Source: Geopseudomonas aromaticivorans
Lineage (GTDB): Bacteria; Pseudomonadota; Gammaproteobacteria; Pseudomonadales; Pseudomonadaceae
Length of the DNA stretch: 62,333 bases
Reading direction: 5' to 3'
Assembly (NCBI RefSeq): GCF_019097855.1
Contig: NZ_JAHRGL010000021.1
Location: 1-62,333 of the forward strand
Positions 48,148-55,940 of the stretch are shown in pieces. The position numbers were made by a program, and so were the translations under genes. Under the pieces are notes generated by a model, which worked only from the letters and a program-made list of their open reading frames with translations, ran no database searches and was not told the DNA's origin. Numbering within the stretch: position 1 is the first letter of the stretch; each line of letters begins with the position of its first letter.

Positions 48148-48660
48148 ATGAAAAACACCAAGCTGGCGGCACTCCTCCTCGCCGCATCACTGTCACCCGC
48201 ATGGGCGCTGGCGGCAGACCCAACCCCAGCCAAAAGCTCTACGCCCCAGGCGCAGCAGCAAACTCCGAATATTGCTGAGTTCGACAAACAGATGGCTCAG
48301 GCGCAGGAAAACCTCCAGAAGATGCAGGCCCAGATGGAGAAAATCCGTCAGACCCAAGACCCGAAGGAACGGCAAAAACTCCTTCAGGAGCATTGGAATA
48401 CGATGCAAGGAAATATGGGAATGATGCATGGCATGGGCATGTGGGGAGGCGGCATGATGGGCGGGCACATGATGGGCGGCGGCATGATGGGTGGCGGCCA
48501 CATGATGGGCTGGCAGGACTACTCGAACTTGCCCCCGGAGCAGAAAGCACAGCGTCAGTACATGATGGACAGGTATATGGGGATGCAGCAGATGATGATG
48601 GACCACATGATGTGGCACCAACACTACATGGGGATGCCGTCAGCTAAACCCGCTCCGTAG
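48148..48660 (+). CDS. Met-rich periplasmic protein (copper-binding candidate)
   Basis: A 170-residue exported protein: signal peptide to SPAWALAAD, a Gln-rich coiled coil (FDKQMAQAQENLQKMQAQME), then a Met/Gly/His block (MGMMHGMGMWGGGMMGG, repeated GGGMMGG and HMM units) and a second Met-rich helix (MQQMMMDHMMWHQHYMGM). Composition is that of a Cu(I)-binding sponge. ATG at 48148 follows AAGGCAG. It lies 135 bp after cusF and ends the second copper cluster. No named family recognised. Confidence 0.75.
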   Translation: MKNTKLAALLLAASLSPAWALAADPTPAKSSTPQAQQQTPNIAEFDKQMAQAQENLQKMQAQMEKIRQTQDPKERQKLLQEHWNTMQGNMGMMHGMGMWGGGMMGGHMMGGGMMGGGHMMGWQDYSNLPPEQKAQRQYMMDRYMGMQQMMMDHMMWHQHYMGMPSAKPAP

Positions 48661-48832
48661 GCATGACTCTGGGCCCTGCCGAAAAGTCATCTGAATGAAG
48701 GTCACGCAAAGCGAAAAGTGACGATGGCACGGAATGTACTGGCCGTAATGGAGCATTCCGAACCACTTTTAAACGCGACCTCACCGAGCACAGGCACTTT
48801 CGTGCATAGCCCAAGCTTCCCTCCCATGGCCA

Positions 48833-48866
48833 GAAAGTGACGATAAAATCCGTTATCGTCACTTTC
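48833..48866. repeat. Perfect 14-bp inverted repeat with 6-bp centre
   Basis: Arms GAAAGTGACGATAA (48833-48846) and TTATCGTCACTTTC (48853-48866) flank AATCCG. The inner ATAA-N6-TTAT form and 6-bp centre resemble tyrosine-recombinase core sites such as dif. A part copy of the arm (AAAGTGACGAT) at 48715-48725 might be an accessory binding site. No recombinase gene is next to it. A terminator is unlikely since there is no T-run. Confidence 0.7.
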
Positions 48867-49160
48867 CGGCCTGCGGCCGGCTCGCTACCCTGAACGCCTG
48901 TGCCGTGGGATCCGTGGGCGGCGGCTCGCCGTCGCCTCCCCCCGCGGACGCCTCCTCCTCAACTGCCGAGGATTCCTCGTCTGTTGCCACAACCGGCAAT
49001 CGGGTCTTGAGTTACCAGTGCGGATTTTCGCAAGCCGGCGCTTTCAACCGCTCCAGAGCCTGATCAAGCAAATCTAGGAAGCAAAAGCCGATCCCCCGTG
49101 CGCTTGACTTCAGCGACTGCGCACCCTCGTGGCTGAAAACCACAGCCGCCCCCCCCAAAA

Positions 49161-49210
49161 ACCTGCAGATCTGCTGAAATAGGCTTTTCAACCTGCCCCA
49201 GAATGACGCG
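49161..49210. repeat. Copy 1 of an imperfect ~50-bp repeat
   Basis: Begins ACCTGCAGATCTGCTGAAAT and ends near AATGACGC; about 80 percent identical to 49901-49952. Both follow a C-rich tract and lie about 100-125 bp before a start codon (49260 and 50026). Each contains TGAA-N8-TTCA. Confidence 0.6.
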
Positions 49211-49259
49211 GACTATGCGCACTCTGGCATAGGGCGGTGCTGACAGCGGAGGGACTTGG

Positions 49260-49613
49260 ATGAGATGGAAGCTGACTTGCCGTGACGCTGGGGACGGCAG
49301 CGGCGACGCGATACTGGATCTGCCGGACGATCTGCTCCAGGCCGCAGGATGGACCGAGGGCGACACTCTGGAGCTGGAGCCCGATCCAGACTGCTCGACG
49401 ATCCGGCTGAAGAAGGTCGTGCGGTGCGACGTGTGCGACGCCAGTACAACCGAAATGGGGCATGGCGTCCTACAGGCCCAGTGGCGCGATGGCGAGCCCG
49501 AAAGGATGCAGCTGTGTAGGTCCTGCTTCGGCTATGCAATGGCCACGCTCAAGCGCGCGCACTGGGTTAACCATATGTTCGACGACGATCCTGACTCAGG
49601 GCAGGAGGACTGA
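49260..49613 (+). CDS. Hypothetical protein with AbrB-like start and zinc-ribbon-like cysteines
   Basis: A 117-residue cytoplasmic protein. Residues about 15-45 (LDLPDDLLQAAGWTEGDTLELEPD) resemble the swapped-hairpin AbrB/MazE DNA-binding fold; residues 55-92 carry two Cys pairs (RCDVCDAS and LCRSCFG) that could bind zinc. The C-terminus is acidic. AbrB-type domains are common in antitoxins. It is followed 4 bp later by a HicB-like gene, so the pair may be an antitoxin operon without a toxin. Start ATG 49260 follows GGAGGG. Function unknown. Confidence 0.6.
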   Translation: MRWKLTCRDAGDGSGDAILDLPDDLLQAAGWTEGDTLELEPDPDCSTIRLKKVVRCDVCDASTTEMGHGVLQAQWRDGEPERMQLCRSCFGYAMATLKRAHWVNHMFDDDPDSGQED

Positions 49614-49617
49614 TTTC

Positions 49618-49812
49618 GTGAACAATCTGCTGCTGCACCGGGGGTATTACGGCTCCATCGAAGCCAGCATCGAGGACAACTGCCTGTTCGGCAAGCTGCT
49701 CTTCATTCGCGCACTGGTCAACTACGAAGGTGAGACGATAGCCGAGTTGCAGGCCGCCTTCCGCGAGGCGGTGAACAACTACATGGCCACCTACCAAGAG
49801 CTGGGGAGATAG
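49618..49812 (+). CDS. Short HicB-like antitoxin domain
   Basis: A 64-residue protein from a GTG start with AGGAGG 8 nt upstream. The sequence LHRGYYGSIEASIEDNCLFGKLLF then EGETIAELQAAFREAVNNY fits the HicB antitoxin fold, but the C-terminal DNA-binding part found in longer HicB-like proteins (about 110-130 residues) is missing, and no HicA toxin is present. Either a natural short form or a truncated remnant. Confidence 0.7.
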   Translation: MNNLLLHRGYYGSIEASIEDNCLFGKLLFIRALVNYEGETIAELQAAFREAVNNYMATYQELGR

Positions 49813-49900
49813 TGGGTGCCACCGATCGTATGGCGTCTCGATGCGTGCCACCACCGAATGCAGGGTCAAAAACGCCCCCCCTCGATTTCGCCTGAAAATG

Positions 49901-49952
49901 ACCTGCCGATCTATTGAAATAGGGCCTTCAATCTGCTCCCTGGAGTGACGCT
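49901..49952. repeat. Copy 2 of an imperfect ~50-bp repeat
   Basis: Begins ACCTGCCGATCTATTGAAAT; partner of 49161-49210. Here the inner inverted repeat is TTGAA-N8-TTCAA. Lies upstream of the inositol-monophosphatase-family gene. Confidence 0.6.
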
Positions 49953-50025
49953 GCCATCCGTTCCCGCTGCCGAGTACGCCGGACAGTGCAGTCCCAGCGC
50001 CGAACATCAATCTCGAGACAAGCTG

Positions 50026-50811
50026 ATGCTGAATGAAGTCATCTCTTTGGTTCTGCGCGCCGGAGCGCTCATCGCCGCCGAAGTTGCACGGCCAGGTGGC
50101 CCTCGCGGGGCGGGAGACAAGGCGGATATCGACGTCGAAGTGGAGATCCTGCTGCGCGATGGGCTGCTGCGACTGCAGCTGGGAGACTTCTGGGGAGAGG
50201 AAACGGGAAGCGCGCTGACTGGGGCGAGCCATTGCTGGGTGGTGGACCCGAACGATGGCACCACGGATTTCCTGGCGGGTAGGCCTGGCTCGGCCATTTC
50301 CGTTGGCCTACTGAAAGATGCCGTACCGGTGCTGGGCGTCGTCTATGCGCCAGTTACCACGCGCGGGCCTGACTGCATTGCCTGGGAGCTCAGCATGACT
50401 GGCCTGCTGCGCAATGGCCGACACATTTGCCCCAACCTGGACGCACGGCAGCTCGACGCTAACTCGGTGGTGTTCGTCAGCACGGCCGCCGACCAGCAAC
50501 CAGAGCTGAACACCACGCTCTGTGCTCCAGCGCGCTTCAACCCGATGCCCAGCATCGCCTACCGCCTCGCCCGGGTGGCCGCCGGCGACGGCATTGCGGG
50601 GGTTTCGCTTTACCCCGTTTCTCCACACTACGTGGTCGCTGGCCATGCCCTGCTCAAGGCTGCTGGCGGCGACCTGCTTGACCAGGATGGTCGGCCGATT
50701 AGTTACGACGATCTGGACAAGCCGCTGTGCCAAAGTTGTTTCGGTGGCAATCTGGCGGCCTGTCAACGCCTGGCCGCCCGCCCCTGGCGGCAGCAGCTTT
50801 CGATCTCCTGA
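50026..50811 (+). CDS. Inositol-monophosphatase-family phosphatase (CysQ/SuhB-like)
   Basis: A 261-residue Mg-dependent phosphatase. Family motifs are visible: FWGEETGS (acidic metal site), WVVDPNDGTTDFLAGRPG (the DPxDGT metal motif, with Asn in the variable place), GVVYAPVT and a C-terminal HYVVAGHALLKAAGGDLLDQDG in the place of the usual WDxAAG signature, where the WD pair is not conserved. That change and an accessory-region setting suggest a substrate other than inositol phosphate or PAP. ATG at 50026 chosen to match the family start. No operon partner on the same strand within 190 bp. Confidence 0.82.
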   Translation: MLNEVISLVLRAGALIAAEVARPGGPRGAGDKADIDVEVEILLRDGLLRLQLGDFWGEETGSALTGASHCWVVDPNDGTTDFLAGRPGSAISVGLLKDAVPVLGVVYAPVTTRGPDCIAWELSMTGLLRNGRHICPNLDARQLDANSVVFVSTAADQQPELNTTLCAPARFNPMPSIAYRLARVAAGDGIAGVSLYPVSPHYVVAGHALLKAAGGDLLDQDGRPISYDDLDKPLCQSCFGGNLAACQRLAARPWRQQLSIS

Positions 50812-51002
50812 CGCCCTGATCGCCCATGTTGCATGACGGTAATCCACCCGCCTTGGGGCACCTCTAAAAACACACTTCCAGACTGAGCTAGAGAGCGCTG
50901 TGACCGAGAAAAAAACTTAACCCACTGTCCGGGGTGGCTTGACCACTACATGAAGCGTGAGCTGAAGTCGAATGCGACCAGACAGGAAGAGCGGGGTTTC
51001 AA

Positions 51003-51425
51003 GTGACAGAGCTGATCACCAAGGCCGAGCTGACAGCCATCAAAGCCGATAGTTACTCGCGCGAAAAGCTACGCCGCCAAGCCCTTTGGGCGATGACCCA
51101 TCGAGAGCGGCGGGCCCATGCGCTGGCTTGCCTCGATCTCATCGAACGGCTGGACCATGAGGCGCCGATTGGCGAAGCGGCAACCTGGACGCTGGGGGAT
51201 GTGGCTCGTCTCGTACCGGTCTCCCGGCGTGACAATCCGCCGCTCGAGGTCGTGCGACCGGACGACATACCCGAGCCATGGCGCAGCCGTATGGCTACAG
51301 CGAGCATCGGCTCGACGATGTGCAGTGCTTTCCCAGGCTACTACGTCGATGATTGGCGGACGTTCCTGAGGCTCTGGCGACTCGAGCATGAGCAATTGCA
51401 TGAATATCGTTTGGATCGGCCGTGA
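51003..51425 (+). CDS. Hypothetical protein
   Basis: A 140-residue cytoplasmic protein from a GTG start. The N-terminal part is helical and charged (REKLRRQALWAMTHRERRAHALACLDLIERLDHE), followed by a segment with EPWRSRMATAS and a Trp/Leu-rich C-terminus (DDWRTFLRLWRLEHEQLHEY). No signal peptide, membrane segment or known motif. It lies between the phosphatase and small antitoxin-like genes. Function unknown. Confidence 0.5.
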   Translation: MTELITKAELTAIKADSYSREKLRRQALWAMTHRERRAHALACLDLIERLDHEAPIGEAATWTLGDVARLVPVSRRDNPPLEVVRPDDIPEPWRSRMATASIGSTMCSAFPGYYVDDWRTFLRLWRLEHEQLHEYRLDRP

Positions 51426-51702
51426 CTGGAGGTCGACGGTGAGCTGGATACGCTGTCGGTCCGGCGGTGGGCGATCCGCTGAAGCGGGAGTGATACTCAC
51501 ACAAAAGCACGGCGATCCGGCTAACACAGACAGCACCCTGCAATAGGGACAATGCCAGTAAGTCATGGACCGGCAACGGCATACTGAACCGCAGTGGTTC
51601 GATGGTTAAGCCGAGTACGCGGCGTACTGTGCACGTCCCGCTTCGGCGGAGATCGCGCAGTGACACTTAACATCTCGGGACACAACCCCGGATGAGGCAG
51701 GC

Positions 51703-51888
51703 ATGAAGCACAAGAAAGTCTCTGACAAGCACGCCATGATCGCGAAATTCACGGGAGAGGCCCTACGGTTGGGCGGCGGTGTTCCACCCAACCAACGCCA
51801 CTTCATAAAGGCAGCTCTTGCCCATGGCAAAACGATGGAGCCTGCAGGTTGCCTCGCGGGGGCCAACAGGGTGTGCAGCCATGTCTGA
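51703..51888 (+). CDS. Small hypothetical protein
   Basis: A 61-residue basic protein (MKHKKVSDKHAMIAKFTGEA...), ATG preceded by GAGGCAGG. Its end overlaps the start of the next small gene by 8 bp, which suggests coupling. No family recognised. Confidence 0.4.
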   Translation: MKHKKVSDKHAMIAKFTGEALRLGGGVPPNQRHFIKAALAHGKTMEPAGCLAGANRVCSHV

Positions 51889-52051
51889 CCAGTCCAAGCA
51901 AGAAGCCGTCCCCCTTAGCGCCGAGGCCTACCAGGCGCTCCTCGACGAGCTGGAGGATCTCCGTATCGAGCGTGTTGCGTGTGATCGTATAGTCACCGTA
52001 CATGCCTCCGAGCTGCTATCCCTAGAAACCATGCGGGCCCGCTTTCGTTGA
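51881..52051 (+). CDS. Small hypothetical protein, possible Phd/YefM-like antitoxin fragment
   Basis: A 56-residue protein; LSAEAYQALLDELEDLRIER resembles the helix in the middle of Phd/YefM antitoxins, but the N-terminal beta part of that family is absent. No toxin gene adjoins it. Call is tentative. Confidence 0.35.
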   Translation: MSDQSKQEAVPLSAEAYQALLDELEDLRIERVACDRIVTVHASELLSLETMRARFR

Positions 52052-52153
52052 TGCTCAGGCGATCCAAGCTGGTCCCCATTTTTGGCGAGCGGCCATACAC
52101 GGACGCCATCGCAGGTATGGCCAGTACGACCAGATCGATGCGGAGGCAGGACA

Positions 52154-52375
52154 ATGAACATCAAGTCGATTCGCTCTGAGGAAGACCTAGCTGCAGCCCT
52201 TGCCCGTATGGAGCAGCTGTGGGGGGCCGAGATCGGTACACCCGAGGGCAATGAGCTGGATGCTCTGTCGTCGCTGATCGAGATGTACGAGGCCAAGCAC
52301 TACCCGATGCCACCTGCAGATCCCATCGAGATCATTGACTAAATTCCGCATGGACCAACGGAAGGTGACTCAGCC
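52154..52375 (+). pseudogene. higA: HigA-type antitoxin, frameshifted and truncated
   Basis: Begins MNIKSIRSEEDLAAALARME with GGAGG upstream, matching the N-terminal half of HigA-type antitoxins (IGTPEGNELDALSSLIEMYEAKHYPMPPADPIE). It stops after EIID at 52342, but the expected continuation (KFRMDQRKVTQ) is present in another frame just downstream, so a frameshift broke it. The sequence then ends where the opposite-strand SRAP-like gene finishes; the helix-turn-helix half is lost. No HigB toxin present. Confidence 0.75.
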
Positions 52376-52385
52376 AGGCCAGAAG

Positions 52386-52814
52386 TCATTCAGCGAGTCG
52401 AACAAGTGGCCAGCGGCCATGGATAGACTCACATCCCGGCGGCGGCAACGAGGTCACCACGTAGACCCGTCGCTCCTCGCCGGCTGCCACCAGCAAGCCT
52501 TCGATGGCCTGGCCTTCCTCCAGATCGAACCAGTGCGAGACGCCGGCAGGATCCTTCTCCATGAAGCGCTCCGCCACGATCCACACCTCCCGAGGATGGA
52601 AGCGCGCCCATTTTCCCGCACTGATCGAGTCCACCCGCGCCCAGCCGGTCGCCGGCAGTTTTCCCTCCTGCTCCTGGCGCCGCCCCCAGGGCAGCCACTC
52701 CACCGAACCGTCGGCCTGCAGCATCGGCAGGGCCGCTTTCGGGTTGGGGAAGTAGACCCGCACCGGCTTGCCGCTTTCCGTGTAGCGGCCCGCCACCTCG
52801 ACACCTCCGCACAT
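52386..52814 (-). CDS. SRAP-like (YedK/HMCES type) protein, short form
   Basis: A 142-residue protein that starts MCGG, placing the catalytic Cys at position 2 as in SOS-response-associated peptidases that crosslink to abasic sites in single-stranded DNA. Other family points: a PWGRR core, GWARVDSI in the place of the NARxE motif (the Asn is replaced by Trp and Glu by Asp), and ESIHGRWPLV where the family has a conserved His-x-Arg-Met-Pro. Typical members are about 220 residues, so this is a compact and divergent form. ATG at 52814 follows GGAGG. It shares a small operon with the ParS-like gene and a LexA box with umuDC. Confidence 0.72.
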   Translation of the reverse strand: MCGGVEVAGRYTESGKPVRVYFPNPKAALPMLQADGSVEWLPWGRRQEQEGKLPATGWARVDSISAGKWARFHPREVWIVAERFMEKDPAGVSHWFDLEEGQAIEGLLVAAGEERRVYVVTSLPPPGCESIHGRWPLVRLAE

Positions 52815-52839
52815 GCCGCACCTCCAGCTCCAGCCGTGA

Positions 52840-53049
52840 TCAAGCCACCCCGCCGGACTCGATGGCCCGCAGAATCCGCCTGACCTGCTGTGCCCCCGCC
52901 GCCGTCGCACAGCAACTCAGCGGGGTGACATCCCCCAGCGCCGCGTTGGGCCTGGCCAGCCAGTCGAGCGCGATCGAGCGGTTTTCAAAGACACTCTCGG
53001 CCAGGGTCTGCACCTCCCGAACCCGGGACTCGGTTTCGCGGTCCTCCAC
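52840..53049 (-). CDS. ParS/MbcA-type toxin-binding domain protein, short
   Basis: A 69-residue protein from a GTG start with GAGGAGGAGG upstream. The sequence LAESVFENRSIALDWLARPNA, GDVTPLSCCATAAGAQQV and RRILRAIESG fits the C-terminal domain of Xre/MbcA/ParS antitoxins (DUF2384), without the N-terminal helix-turn-helix. No RES-domain toxin is near. It precedes the SRAP-like gene by 25 bp and is divergent from umuD across the LexA box. Confidence 0.65.
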   Translation of the reverse strand: MEDRETESRVREVQTLAESVFENRSIALDWLARPNAALGDVTPLSCCATAAGAQQVRRILRAIESGGVA

Positions 53050-53121
53050 TTCGGGGCCTCCTCCTCGCTCACGGCAATGTGCAGATTCTGCACATTGCTC
53101 TCGGGCACCGCCTCTGATTTA

Positions 53122-53137
53122 CTGCATATAAATACAG
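53122..53137. promoter_or_regulatory. LexA (SOS) box
   Basis: CTGCATATAAATACAG, a CTG-N10-CAG SOS box, 20 bp before the umuD start and about 72 bp before the divergent ParS-like start. It should repress umuDC and may also control the opposite SRAP operon. Confidence 0.88.
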
Positions 53138-53157
53138 TACTATTTGAGGCCATCATC

Positions 53158-53586
53158 ATGAGTTTGACACCGCTCGGCCCGCTGTGCGCGTCCGTCCAGC
53201 GGCTGCCCCTGTTCTCGAATCCGGTCGCGGCCGGATTCCCGTCGCCGGCCGAGGACCACATCGAAGCCACACTGTCTCTGGACGAGTTGTGCATTAGGCA
53301 CCCGGCCGCCACCTACCTGCTGCGCGCCGCCGGCGACAGCATGCAGGGCGCCGGAATCTTCGACGGCGACGTACTGGTGGTGGACCGTTCCATCGAGCCG
53401 CGCGCCGGCATGATCGTGGTGGCCACCGTGCGCGGCGATTTCACCTGCAAGCGCCTCGAGGCCAAAGCCGGGCAACCCGTCCTGCGCGCCGAGAACCCGC
53501 GCTACCCGGACATCCGCATCGCACCGGGCGAGGAGCTGGAGGTGTTCGGCGTGGTGGTCGCCGCCGTTCGCCGTCTGGGAGGCTGA
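53158..53586 (+). CDS. umuD: UmuD-type self-cleaving subunit of DNA polymerase V
   Basis: LexA-fold protein that cuts itself on RecA filaments to give UmuD', a partner of the error-prone polymerase UmuC. 142 residues. Cleavage site Ala25-Gly26 in AAGFPSP; catalytic Ser61 in GDSMQGAG and Lys98 in FTCKRLEAK match E. coli Ser60/Lys97. ATG 53158 lies 20 bp after the LexA box. UmuC begins one base after its stop, as usual in mobile umuDC pairs. Confidence 0.95.
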   Translation: MSLTPLGPLCASVQRLPLFSNPVAAGFPSPAEDHIEATLSLDELCIRHPAATYLLRAAGDSMQGAGIFDGDVLVVDRSIEPRAGMIVVATVRGDFTCKRLEAKAGQPVLRAENPRYPDIRIAPGEELEVFGVVVAAVRRLGG

Positions 53587-53587
53587 C

Positions 53588-54847
53588 ATGCCGACCTTCG
53601 CCCTGGTCGACTGCAACAACTTCTACGTCAGCTGCGAACGCCTGTTCCGGCCCGACCTGCGCGGCCTGCCGGTGGTGGTACTCAGCAACAACGACGGCTG
53701 CGTGGTGAGCCGCAGCAACGAGGCCAAGGCGCTGGGTATCGCCATGGGCGAGCCCTATTTCAAGCTGCGCGAGCTGATCGCCCTGCACGGCATCGAGGTG
53801 TTCAGCTCCAACTATGCCCTCTACGGCAACCTCTCAGCGCGCGTGATGAGCGTGCTGCGCGACCTGGCGCCGCGCATCGAGGTCTACAGCATCGACGAGG
53901 CCTTCCTCGACCTCACCGGCCTGCGCGAGCCACTCCCGGTCTTCGGGCGTAAGGTGAAGACCGAGGTTCAGCGCCTGACCGGCATCCCGGTCGGCGTCGG
54001 TATCGCGCCGACCAAGACCCTCGCCAAGCTGGCCAACTGGTGCGCCAAGAAGCACACCCGAAGCGGCGTGGTCGACCTCTCCGATCCGGCACGCCAGGAA
54101 AAGCTGCTGCGTCTGACTCCAGTCGGTGAGGTATGGGGCATCGGCCGCAAGCTGTCCGCGAAGCTCGAAGCCATGAACGTGGCCACCGCCTGGGACCTCG
54201 CCCAGCAGGACCCGGCATTCATCCGGAAGGCCTTCAGCATCGTTGTCGAGAAGACTGTGCGCGAGCTGCGCGGCGAGAGCTGCCTGGCCCTGGGTGAAAG
54301 CGTTGAGCCCAAGCAGATGATCGCCTGCAGCCGCTCATTCTCCGAGCGGGTCACCGACCTCGAGGACCTTCGCGAGGCGGTGGCCAGCTACACCAGCCGC
54401 GCCGCGGAGAAATTGCGTGCCCAGGGCGACTACTGCCAGCTGCTGCAGGTCTACATCCGCACCGGCGTCTTCAACCCCAACGAACCGCGCTATGGCCGAA
54501 CGGCGAGCGTGCCACTAGCCTGCCCCACCCACGACACCCGCGATCTGGTGCAGGCCGCCCTCGCCGGACTCGCCTCGATCTATGTCCCCGGCTACCGCTA
54601 CCAGAAGGCCGGCGTGGTGCTGATGGAATTCGCCAGCCCCGGCCGGCTCCAGGGCGACCTGTTCGCCCCGCCACCACGGCCTGGCAGCGAGGCGCTGATG
54701 GCCACCCTCGACCGCATCAACGCGCGCATGGGCCGCGGCACCATTCACCTCGCACGGGTGCCAGCGACGCCGGGCTGGGGGATGCGTCAGGAGCTCAAAT
54801 CGCCCGGTTACGTGAGCCGCTGGAGTGAGTTGCGCTGTGTGACCTGA
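53588..54847 (+). CDS. umuC: UmuC-type Y-family DNA polymerase V catalytic subunit
   Basis: Translesion DNA polymerase, 419 residues (E. coli UmuC 422). Seen are [14 protein letters not shown] at the N-terminus, [16 protein letters not shown], the catalytic pair in [31 protein letters not shown] and the UmuC-specific C-terminal part ([20 protein letters not shown]). The last gene before the IS1182-family element. SOS-controlled with umuD. Confidence 0.95.
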   Translation: MPTFALVDCNNFYVSCERLFRPDLRGLPVVVLSNNDGCVVSRSNEAKALGIAMGEPYFKLRELIALHGIEVFSSNYALYGNLSARVMSVLRDLAPRIEVYSIDEAFLDLTGLREPLPVFGRKVKTEVQRLTGIPVGVGIAPTKTLAKLANWCAKKHTRSGVVDLSDPARQEKLLRLTPVGEVWGIGRKLSAKLEAMNVATAWDLAQQDPAFIRKAFSIVVEKTVRELRGESCLALGESVEPKQMIACSRSFSERVTDLEDLREAVASYTSRAAEKLRAQGDYCQLLQVYIRTGVFNPNEPRYGRTASVPLACPTHDTRDLVQAALAGLASIYVPGYRYQKAGVVLMEFASPGRLQGDLFAPPPRPGSEALMATLDRINARMGRGTIHLARVPATPGWGMRQELKSPGYVSRWSELRCVT

Positions 54848-54966
54848 CCACCACAGCCTGGATCGACTGCTGTTGGTCAGTAGAGGCTGCTATCGGCCCA
54901 GAGTGTGTAAAAACGTGGCCAGAGACCTTGCTATGCTGCCGGCAGGTTTCATAGCGGGGGCTGCCC

Positions 54967-55925
54967 ATGAAGCGTTTCATCCAGGGAGAGTGTCGAGGTC
55001 AAAGCACTCTGCTGCCCGAGAGCCTGGATGATTACGTGGCGGACACCAGCCCGGTGCGGGTGGTCGATGTGTTCGTCGATGAACTCGACCTCGGCCGGCT
55101 GGGTTTCGAGGGTATCGTCCCGGCGGAAACCGGCCGGCCCGCTTACCATCCCAGCGTCCTGCTGAAGATTTACATCTACGGCTACCTCAATCGGATCCAG
55201 TCCAGTCGACGCCTCGAGCGCGAAGCGCAATGCAACGTCGAGCTGATGTGGCTGACCGGGCGCTTGATGCCGGACTTCAAAACCATCGCCAACTTCCGCA
55301 AGGATAACGGCAAGGCAATCCGCGGCGTCTGTCGGCAGTTCGTGGTGCTGTGCCAACAGCTTGGTTTGTTCTCCGAAGCGCTGGTGGCCATCGACGGCAG
55401 CAAGTTCAAGGCGGTCAACAATCGCGACCGCAACTTCACCAGCGCCAAGCTTCAGCGGCGAATGGCGGAGATTGAGTCCAGCATCAATCGTTATCTGACG
55501 GCGCTCGATACCGCAGATCGTCAGGAACCTGCCGTTGCTCAGGTCAAAGCCGAACGCCTCCACGACAAGATCGCGACCTTGAAGACCAAGATGCAGGAGC
55601 TCAAGGAAATCGAGGTTCAGCTCAACGAAGCACCGGATAAACAGATTTCCCTGACCGATCCCGATGCCCGCTCAATGAAGACGCGTGGCACCGGAATGGT
55701 CGGCTACAACGTGCAGGCGGCGGTCGACGCGAAGCACCACCTGATCGTGACGCATGAGGTCACGAACGACGGAGTCGATCGAGACCAACTGAGTTCAATG
55801 GCCAAGCAAGCCCGAGAAGCCATGGGCGTCGAGGAGCTCTCGGCGGTCGCAGACAGAGGGTATTTCAAAGGCGAAGAAATCCTGGCGTGCCATGAAGCTG
55901 GAATCACTGTTTTCGTACCCAAGAC
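54967..55925 (+). pseudogene. IS1182-family transposase, N-terminal part (split by IS66)
   Basis: First 320 residues of a DDE transposase: MKRFIQGECRGQSTLLPESL, the first Asp region LVAIDGSKFKAVNNRDRN, a coiled coil and VGYNVQAAVDAKHHLI, then ADRGYFKGEEILACHEAG before the break after PKT. Joined to 61731-62202 with one copy of CCCAAGAC it gives an uninterrupted frame of 476 residues, so only the insertion has inactivated it. Confidence 0.9.
55918..55925. repeat. Target duplication of the IS66 element, left copy
   Basis: CCCAAGAC, identical to 61723-61730; an 8-bp duplication as expected for IS66. Confidence 0.9.
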
Positions 55926-55940
55926 GTAAGCGAGCGGGCA

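Larger units (their letters stand above)
48661..49259. other. Intergenic region at the boundary of metal genes and accessory DNA
   Basis: About 600 bp with no convincing gene. It holds a perfect 14-bp inverted repeat with a 6-bp centre (48833-48866), a third copy of part of the arm at 48715-48725, and one copy of a roughly 50-bp repeat (49161-49210) whose partner lies at 49901. Likely a recombination junction. Confidence 0.6.

Noticed and set aside
49000-52400. Possible integron cassette array (short same-strand genes with repeats between)
   Set aside because: No GTTRRRY-type attC core sites or their inverse copies were seen, no integrase, and the ~50-bp repeats lack attC symmetry.
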